DNA of 6,120 nt from an uncultured Archangium sp. GTDB lineage: Bacteria; Myxococcota; Myxococcia; Myxococcales; Myxococcaceae. Under the pieces are notes generated by a model that searched no databases, had not been told where the DNA came from, and saw only the letters and a list, made by a program, of their open reading frames with translations. The stretch is from positions 1-6,120 of the forward strand of contig CAMLFP010000342.1 of assembly GCA_946479335.1 (NCBI GenBank). The letters run 5' to 3'. The position numbers were made by a program, and so were the translations under genes. Shown here piece after piece: positions 1-4,489 of this stretch (position 1 is its first letter; every line of letters begins with the position of its first letter).

Positions 1-35
1 GCCCGAACGTTGGCGAAGCGCGCGCACTGAGTTCG

Positions 36-1445
36 CTACCGCGCGAGCAGCGCGCGGATCTCGTCGAGCCCCGGGTCTGGCGAGGCGTACGCATTCAGCG
101 CGTTCACCAGCCCGGTCTTGTCTGCGCCGTAGGTGCTCGCGAAGCGCCCGTAGTCGTCGACCAGCCGCGTGCGCTGGTACAGCGCGCCCGGCGCGCCGAC
201 AAAGTCTTCGACGGTTACGCCATCTTCGAGGTGGGTGACGGGCTCGCCGAGGCCCAGCGGCCGGGCCTTCAGCGACAGTTTGAGCTGCTGGTCGAGGGAG
301 CTCTCCGTCATCGTGAACCGCGCGAGAATGGTGATGTCGTCACCGCTCGCGAGGATGACCGACGGCACGCGCGCGTTGGGGTCGGTCGACGTCTCTTCGC
401 CGGAGAAGTCGACGAGCTTCATGCTCTCCGGGAGCGTGAGCTCGATGTCGACCTCGTCGGCCGCGACCTCGATGAGCTTGTAGAAGTCGCGACCGAACAT
501 CGTCTCCACCTCGTCGGCGTTCGGCAGGAAGATGCTCGCGCCCTTGCCCGCGTCAGCGAGCCGGTTCATGCGGTCCCAGTCGAAGCCGTAACCGACGCCG
601 ACCGACGAGAGGTAGATGCCCTCTTGATTCCCGTTGCGCGTGAGCGACGCGAAGTGCGCGACGTCGGTGTCGCCGACGTTCGCGTCACCGTCACCGAACA
701 ACACCACGCGGCTCAAGAACTCCGCGCTCTGGTGCTGCTGCGCGAGGGCGTACGCGTCGTTGAGGCCGGCGATCATGTTGGTGCTGTTGGTGGCGGCGAG
801 CGCGTCGATGGCCGCGTCGATGCGCGCGGAGGGGAACGCTTCGAAGTCGAGCACCTTCGCCGACTCGTCGCTGAAGGTGACCAGCGACACGTGGTCGCCT
901 GCCTTCAGGTGTTGCAGCGAGCGCTTGAGCGCCTGCCGGGTGAACTCCATCTTCTCGCCTTCCATCGAGCCGGAGATGTCGACGCAGTACACGAGGTGCC
1001 ACGGTCGCCGCGTCTCGGGCGCGACCGGCGCCGCGCGCAGCTGCAGCAACAGGTCGGCCGTCATCCCCGCGTCGGCGGTCGCCTCGTGCACCACGAGCTT
1101 CGCGCCGAAGTCGATGCCCGCGGAGACGGTGCCCGACACCGGCCAGCCTTCTTCGCCGAACAGGTTCGAGGGCGGGTCGTAATAGTTGAGGAACTCGTGG
1201 CGCAGCAGCAGCGCGCCGTACTGCTCGCTGCCGCCCTTGGCGATCTGCGCCGACGCCATGCTCGTCGAGTCATCTGACGAGAGCTGCAACCAGTACGACG
1301 CCTCCTGGCCATCAGGCCGAATCGACGGAGGCCCCTCGGCGGCCGGCGCTGCGCCGCTGCTCCCGTAGCCGCCGCTCGAGTTCATCTTCGAAGAAAGCCC
1401 ACAGCTCACCAGCGCCAGACTCAACCCGAGGACGATGCGGTTCAT
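36..1445 (-). CDS. VWA-domain lipoprotein (YfbK-like), 469 aa
   Basis: This is a probable secreted lipoprotein with a von Willebrand factor A fold, a metal-dependent adhesion or protein-binding module. The start at 1445 is chosen because it gives MNRIVLGLSLALVSC, a short lipoprotein signal with lipobox LVSC and Cys15 as lipidation site, and an AAAGGG ribosome site lies 8 nt upstream. The frame stays open to an ATG at 1532, but that would put 29 arginine-rich residues before the signal. After a Ser/Gly/Ala-rich tether (about 18-40) comes an N-terminal region with EFLNYYDPP, reminiscent of the MVNYFDY motif of E. coli YfbK. The VWA domain spans about 148-325. Its MIDAS is complete: D156-I-S158-G-S160, T222 in NSTN, and the acidic loop GDGDANVGD near D252/D254. 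The C-terminal 140 residues look beta-rich and end in a helical tail. The gene diverges from the plus-strand genes. VWA identity is firm; ligand and role are unknown. Confidence 0.9.
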   Translation of the reverse strand: MNRIVLGLSLALVSCGLSSKMNSSGGYGSSGAAPAAEGPPSIRPDGQEASYWLQLSSDDSTSMASAQIAKGGSEQYGALLLRHEFLNYYDPPSNLFGEEGWPVSGTVSAGIDFGAKLVVHEATADAGMTADLLLQLRAAPVAPETRRPWHLVYCVDISGSMEGEKMEFTRQALKRSLQHLKAGDHVSLVTFSDESAKVLDFEAFPSARIDAAIDALAATNSTNMIAGLNDAYALAQQHQSAEFLSRVVLFGDGDANVGDTDVAHFASLTRNGNQEGIYLSSVGVGYGFDWDRMNRLADAGKGASIFLPNADEVETMFGRDFYKLIEVAADEVDIELTLPESMKLVDFSGEETSTDPNARVPSVILASGDDITILARFTMTESSLDQQLKLSLKARPLGLGEPVTHLEDGVTVEDFVGAPGALYQRTRLVDDYGRFASTYGADKTGLVNALNAYASPDPGLDEIRALLAR

Positions 1446-1453
1446 GCGCGCGG

Positions 1454-1459
1454 CCCTTT
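1454..1459 (-). promoter_or_regulatory. Ribosome binding site of the VWA lipoprotein gene
   Basis: On the minus strand this reads AAAGGG, with 8 nt between it and the ATG at 1445. It supports the internal start that creates the lipoprotein signal, rather than the upstream ATG at 1532. Confidence 0.55.
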
Positions 1460-1579
1460 GCGAAGCGCGGGCCAGCTTCGCGACCCGGCAATTCAGCGAG
1501 TTAGCGCGCGTGGAGAATGGCGCGCGCGTCACACCGGGGCAGCGACGTCAGCGCTCCACCCCGACGTCGCGCTTCGCAA
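1458..1579. repeat. Spaced 12-bp inverted repeat in the divergent intergenic region
   Basis: TTGCGAAGCGCG at 1458-1469 has its exact reverse complement CGCGCTTCGCAA at 1568-1579, with 98 bp between the arms. One arm lies 12 nt upstream of the VWA start and overlaps its ribosome site; the other lies 45 nt upstream of the VOC start. Paired operators for a shared regulator are possible. A GC-rich word of this kind can recur by chance: GCGAAGCGCG also occurs at 13-22. Confidence 0.35.
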
Positions 1580-1613
1580 GATCCGGCACGTCGGCCATCG
1601 CGCGGCGAGCGTA

Positions 1614-1620
1614 GAAGAGG
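1614..1620 (+). promoter_or_regulatory. Ribosome binding site of the VOC gene
   Basis: GAAGAGG lies 4 nt before the ATG at 1625 and fixes that start over the upstream in-frame ATG at 1517. Initiation at 1517 would add 36 arginine-rich residues that are not part of a VOC fold. Confidence 0.6.
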
Positions 1621-1624
1621 CGCC

Positions 1625-1993
1625 ATGAACCTCGGAAACTTCATGGTGAGCCTCGCAGTGAAGAACCTCGACGCCTCGCGCGCCTTCTACGAGAAGCTGG
1701 GCTTCAAGCCCGGCAACGGCGACGGCAAGACGTGGCTGGTGATGCAGAACGGCACGACGAAGGTGGGGCTGTTCCAGGGCATGTTCGAGCGCAACATGCT
1801 CACCTTCAACCCCGGGTGGGACGCGTTCGGTCAGAAGGTCGAGTCGTTCACCGACGTGCGCGAGCTGCAGAAGCAGTTGAAGCAGCAGGGCGTCACGCTC
1901 GACCGCGCGGCCGACGAGGGCACGCAAGGCCCGGAGTACCTGATGCTCACCGACCCCGATGGCAACCCGATTCTGGTCGACCAGCACGTCTGA
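1625..1993 (+). CDS. VOC (glyoxalase/bleomycin-resistance fold) family protein, 122 aa
   Basis: This is a single-module vicinal-oxygen-chelate protein, expected to be a small cytosolic dimer. It begins with the typical first strand and helix (MVSLAVKNLDASRAFYEKLGF, residues 7-27; first half MVSLAVKNLDAS) and ends with the typical last strand after a DPDGNP turn (110-115). The central GLFQGMF and TFNPGWD stretch (48-66) and the DQHV end fit a conserved VOC subgroup of unknown substrate. The usual first metal ligand, a His before the first strand, appears to be Met7, and the usual Glu after DPDGN is Leu117. A metal-dependent glyoxalase I or ring-cleaving dioxygenase activity is therefore doubtful. 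GAAGAGG upstream supports the start. It lies 64 bp before the next gene on the same strand and may be cotranscribed with it. The fold is secure; the function is not. Confidence 0.9.
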   Translation: MNLGNFMVSLAVKNLDASRAFYEKLGFKPGNGDGKTWLVMQNGTTKVGLFQGMFERNMLTFNPGWDAFGQKVESFTDVRELQKQLKQQGVTLDRAADEGTQGPEYLMLTDPDGNPILVDQHV

Positions 1994-2037
1994 CGACCCG
2001 CCCGTCGCTTTCGGTGCCCCGCGGGACTGCAGGCGAT

Positions 2038-2061
2038 ATGACGCGCGTTCGTCAGCGATGA
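2038..2061 (+). CDS. Possible 7-codon leader ORF (MTRVRQR)
   Basis: An ATG at 2038, preceded by AGG at 2031-2033 with a 4-nt gap, opens a 7-codon frame. Its TGA stop overlaps the ATG of the next gene as ATGA (2058-2061). The downstream gene has no clear ribosome site of its own, so this minigene could deliver ribosomes to it by coupling, the same 4-nt overlap used at the next two junctions. Such a short frame can also arise by chance. There is no evidence that the peptide itself matters. Confidence 0.25.
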   Translation: MTRVRQR

Positions 2062-2885
2062 GCAAGAGCCGTCCACAGCGCAGCAGTCTCCGGGCGGCCC
2101 TCGCCATGCCGGCCAACGCCTTCGCGCTCGTCGCGGGAGGTGCGGCCTCGGTCGTCATCGGCGACTGGGTGCCGCTGGCCGCGGCGGCGGCGGGCTCGCT
2201 GACGTACTCGGTGTTCCTCTCGCTGGTGCCGTCGTTCCGCCGGGCGGTGCGCGCGAACCTCGAGGCGCAGGTGCACTCCGACATCGCCTCGCCTGAGGAG
2301 ACGCAGGCGCTGCTGGCCGAGCTCGCGCCCTCGCAGCGCCAGCACTACGAGGTGCTGCACGAGCTCAAGGACCGCATCCTCGCGAGCTACGAGCGCATGC
2401 CGGGCGGGCGGGTGCTGGCGGCGAGCAGCGAGCTGCGCCTCGCCGCGTTGCTGACCAGCTTCCTGCGCCTGGTCTCGACGTTGAACAGCTACCGCAAGTT
2501 CCTCAGCGCCACCGACCGCCGCGCGATTGAAGACGAGCTCAAGCTCATCGAAGCCGAGCTCCCCGACGAGAAGAACGACCGGCTGCGCGAGGTGAAGGCG
2601 CGGCGCGTGGAGATCCTGAAGAAGCGCGTGGCCCGCTTCGTACAGGCCGAAGAGAGCCGCGAAGTCGTGAGTCACCAACTGGCCAGCATCGAAGACGTGT
2701 TGCGGCTCACGCACGAGCAATCCATCGCCATTCGAGACCCGGAGGTCGTCAGCCGCCAGCTGGAGGCGCTCACCGCCGAGGTCACCGCCACCGAAGAGAC
2801 CGTGAAAGAAATGGAGCAGTTCATGCAGGTCACCGAAGAGTTCTCGCAGGGCCTCACCACCCGCAGCGGCGAGCGCGTGCGATGA
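2058..2885 (+). CDS. Two-helix membrane protein with coiled-coil C-terminus, unknown function, 275 aa
   Basis: I do not recognise this protein. After a basic N-terminus (residues 1-16, several Arg/Lys) there are two adjacent hydrophobic segments, about 20-36 and 38-58, joined by a short GDW turn, so it is probably a membrane hairpin with both ends in the cytosol. The remaining 215 residues are charged and almost entirely helical, with heptad-like stretches at about 155-200 and 230-262, suggesting a cytosolic coiled coil and oligomerisation. The start at 2058 keeps the basic segment just before the first helix. An ATG at 2106 would remove it, and the frame extends upstream to 1959 only by overlapping the VOC gene. 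No strong ribosome site is visible. Its stop overlaps the next start by 4 nt (ATGA at 2882), so it belongs to the transporter operon. A scaffold or accessory subunit is a guess from that context. Confidence 0.8.
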   Translation: MSKSRPQRSSLRAALAMPANAFALVAGGAASVVIGDWVPLAAAAAGSLTYSVFLSLVPSFRRAVRANLEAQVHSDIASPEETQALLAELAPSQRQHYEVLHELKDRILASYERMPGGRVLAASSELRLAALLTSFLRLVSTLNSYRKFLSATDRRAIEDELKLIEAELPDEKNDRLREVKARRVEILKKRVARFVQAEESREVVSHQLASIEDVLRLTHEQSIAIRDPEVVSRQLEALTAEVTATEETVKEMEQFMQVTEEFSQGLTTRSGERVR

Positions 2886-4489
2886 AGCGCGCGTGGCCGC
2901 TGGTGGCGGTGCTCGTGCTGGCGGCGGCGGGCGTGGCGGTGTGGAAGCTCCGCGCGGGTGGCTCCGGGTCGACGACCGCGCGCCCGGCGGTGGTGGAGCG
3001 CGTGGTGCCGCACGGCGCGGTGGCCGTCGCGTTGACGCGCAACCTCGGGAAGACCGGCGAGAAGCTCAAACTGGTGCAGGCGCTCAAGGTGGTGGGCTTC
3101 GCCGCGCAGCTGCAGGGCTTCGACACCGCGGCGGCCTTCGGCGACGCGCTCGTGGCGCAGGTGGGCGTCGACATCCGCAGCGCTGAGGCGTTGAGCGCGG
3201 CGGGCCTCGATGGCTCGCGCGGCGCGGCGGTGATGCTGCTGTTCTCAGAGAACCCGGTCGTCGCGCTCCCGGTGGCCGACGAGCAGAAGTTCCGCGCGAC
3301 GATGACCAAGCTGGCGCAGCAGCGGCTCGGCGCGCCGGTGGTGATGGACAAGAAGGCCGGCCCCATCACGGTGACGGGCTTCTTGCGGAAAGAAGGAGAG
3401 AAGCCGCGCCTCGCCTACGTGCTGTCGCAGGGCTACGCGCTCATCGTCGACGAGCAGGGGCTGGGCGACGTCGCCGCGCTCGCCACGCTGCCCGAGAGCG
3501 ACTCGCTGCAGGAAGATCGCGACTACCTCGCGCCGCTCGGCGAGGCGAAGAAGCGCGAGAACGACCTCATCGTGTGGCTGCCGTCGGGGTCTCCCGCGCT
3601 CGCGCTCTCGCCCATCGTGAACCTCTTCATGACCGCGACGCTGACGCCGGCGGGGCTGGAGATCGACGCCGTCGGGAAATGGAAGGACGACGGCGAGCGC
3701 TTCGCGGCCTTCGTGCCGGAGCCGGCCGACGACGACCTCGGCTACCTGCCGCGCGACGCGTTCCTCATCGGGCGCTTCAAGGGCGACCCCTCGAAGCTCG
3801 GCCCGTGGACGCGCGAGATGCTCGGCGCGAAGTTCACGCGCACGCTCTTCGACTGGGGCTTCGACCTGCAGACGCTGGTGTACGACCAGCTCAAGCCGGG
3901 CAGCGTGTTCTCGCTGTCGCTGAGCGAGGCACCGCCGCTGGGCGCGGGCATGCCCAACCTCGACATCCGCCGCACGAACCCGTTCGCGTACGCGCAGCTC
4001 GCGGGCGTGGCGCGCGTGAAGTCGGCCGACGCGGTGCAGCCGGCGCTCGACAAGCTCGTCACCGTCGCTCCGAAGTTCGGCGCGCAGATGGAGTGGCGCA
4101 CCCGCGACGACGGCCAGAAGGCGCTGCTCACCACGTGGTCGCAAGGCGAGGGCGTGCACTTCGCGCCGCGCGGAGAGCTGGTGTTCTTCGGCTCCCCCGT
4201 GGCGCGGCTGCAGGAGCTCGTGAAGAGTGACGGCAAGGCCGGCGCGCCCATCGACGGGTTGCCCGACGAGCCGTTCTCGCTGGTGCTCGACCTCACGAAG
4301 CTCGCCGGGTCGCTGCGCGCGTTGCCCGACAGCACGTGGGGCCTCGGCGGGTTCGCGATGAAGACCGCGGCGGTGCGTTGGCTCGACGCGACCGATGACT
4401 TGAAGCAGGTCACCTTCTCCATGGGCGTGAAGGACAAGCGCATGCGATTCCACGCGTCGCTGAAGCTGGGCGCTTCGAAGGCGCCGTGA
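2882..4489 (+). CDS. Membrane-anchored periplasmic protein, DUF3352-like, 535 aa
   Basis: One N-terminal hydrophobic segment (residues 5-21, after MKR) lacks a good cleavage site and should anchor the protein, leaving about 510 residues in the periplasm. The protein contains no cysteine. The body has features seen in DUF3352-type proteins: an opening strand VVPHGAVAVALTRN (41-54), a self-inspection strand and helix YALIVDEQGLGDVAAL (185-200), SLQEDRDYLAPL (208-219), then a strand pair around LTPAGLEIDAVGKW (254-267) and YLPRDAFLIGRF (288-299). Similar elements recur later (FAPRGELVFFGSPVARLQEL, 427-445), so two related lobes are likely. This family placement comes from pattern memory and is tentative; function is unknown. 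The gene overlaps both neighbours by 4 nt (ATGA at its start, GTGA at its end). It is therefore probably made in step with the ABC transporter and could be its periplasmic partner. No Shine-Dalgarno site is obvious, which fits coupling. Confidence 0.85.
   Translation: MKRAWPLVAVLVLAAAGVAVWKLRAGGSGSTTARPAVVERVVPHGAVAVALTRNLGKTGEKLKLVQALKVVGFAAQLQGFDTAAAFGDALVAQVGVDIRSAEALSAAGLDGSRGAAVMLLFSENPVVALPVADEQKFRATMTKLAQQRLGAPVVMDKKAGPITVTGFLRKEGEKPRLAYVLSQGYALIVDEQGLGDVAALATLPESDSLQEDRDYLAPLGEAKKRENDLIVWLPSGSPALALSPIVNLFMTATLTPAGLEIDAVGKWKDDGERFAAFVPEPADDDLGYLPRDAFLIGRFKGDPSKLGPWTREMLGAKFTRTLFDWGFDLQTLVYDQLKPGSVFSLSLSEAPPLGAGMPNLDIRRTNPFAYAQLAGVARVKSADAVQPALDKLVTVAPKFGAQMEWRTRDDGQKALLTTWSQGEGVHFAPRGELVFFGSPVARLQELVKSDGKAGAPIDGLPDEPFSLVLDLTKLAGSLRALPDSTWGLGGFAMKTAAVRWLDATDDLKQVTFSMGVKDKRMRFHASLKLGASKAP
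4477..4481 (+). promoter_or_regulatory. Ribosome binding site for the GTG start of the ABC transporter
   Basis: GAAGG lies 4 nt before the GTG at 4486, inside the last codons of the preceding gene. The spacing and the following bases (GGCGCC then the start codon) match those of the VOC gene, which supports the GTG as the real start. Confidence 0.55.

Larger units (their letters stand above)
1446..1624. promoter_or_regulatory. Divergent intergenic region
   Basis: These 179 bp separate the minus-strand VWA gene from the plus-strand VOC gene, so promoters for both directions should lie here. No convincing -35/-10 pair was found on either strand, which is common in very GC-rich genomes. The region holds one 12-bp inverted repeat, described separately. 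The assignment rests on the divergent gene layout, not on recognised promoter motifs. Confidence 0.5.

Noticed and set aside
1..35. Possible terminator after the VWA stop codon
   Set aside because: On the minus strand only a 5-bp complement (CGAAC/GTTCG) with a large loop and no T-run is visible before the window ends.
231..1277. Long plus-strand frame of 348 codons opposite the VWA gene
   Set aside because: Its product is Arg/Val/Glu/His-rich with no domain, and the opposite frame encodes a clear VWA domain with MIDAS and lipobox. It is an antisense shadow caused by GC-ending codons.
1994..2057. Terminator between the VOC gene and the transporter operon
   Set aside because: Only an 8-bp self-complementary CCCGCGGG without loop or T-run was found, so the VOC gene may well be cotranscribed.
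1529..2284. Minus-strand frame of 251 codons across the VOC gene
   Set aside because: Composition is typical of antisense frames, and it lies opposite a recognisable VOC protein.
2858..2885. Independent promoter or strong ribosome site for the 535-aa protein
   Set aside because: No convincing motif. The ATGA overlap explains initiation by coupling.
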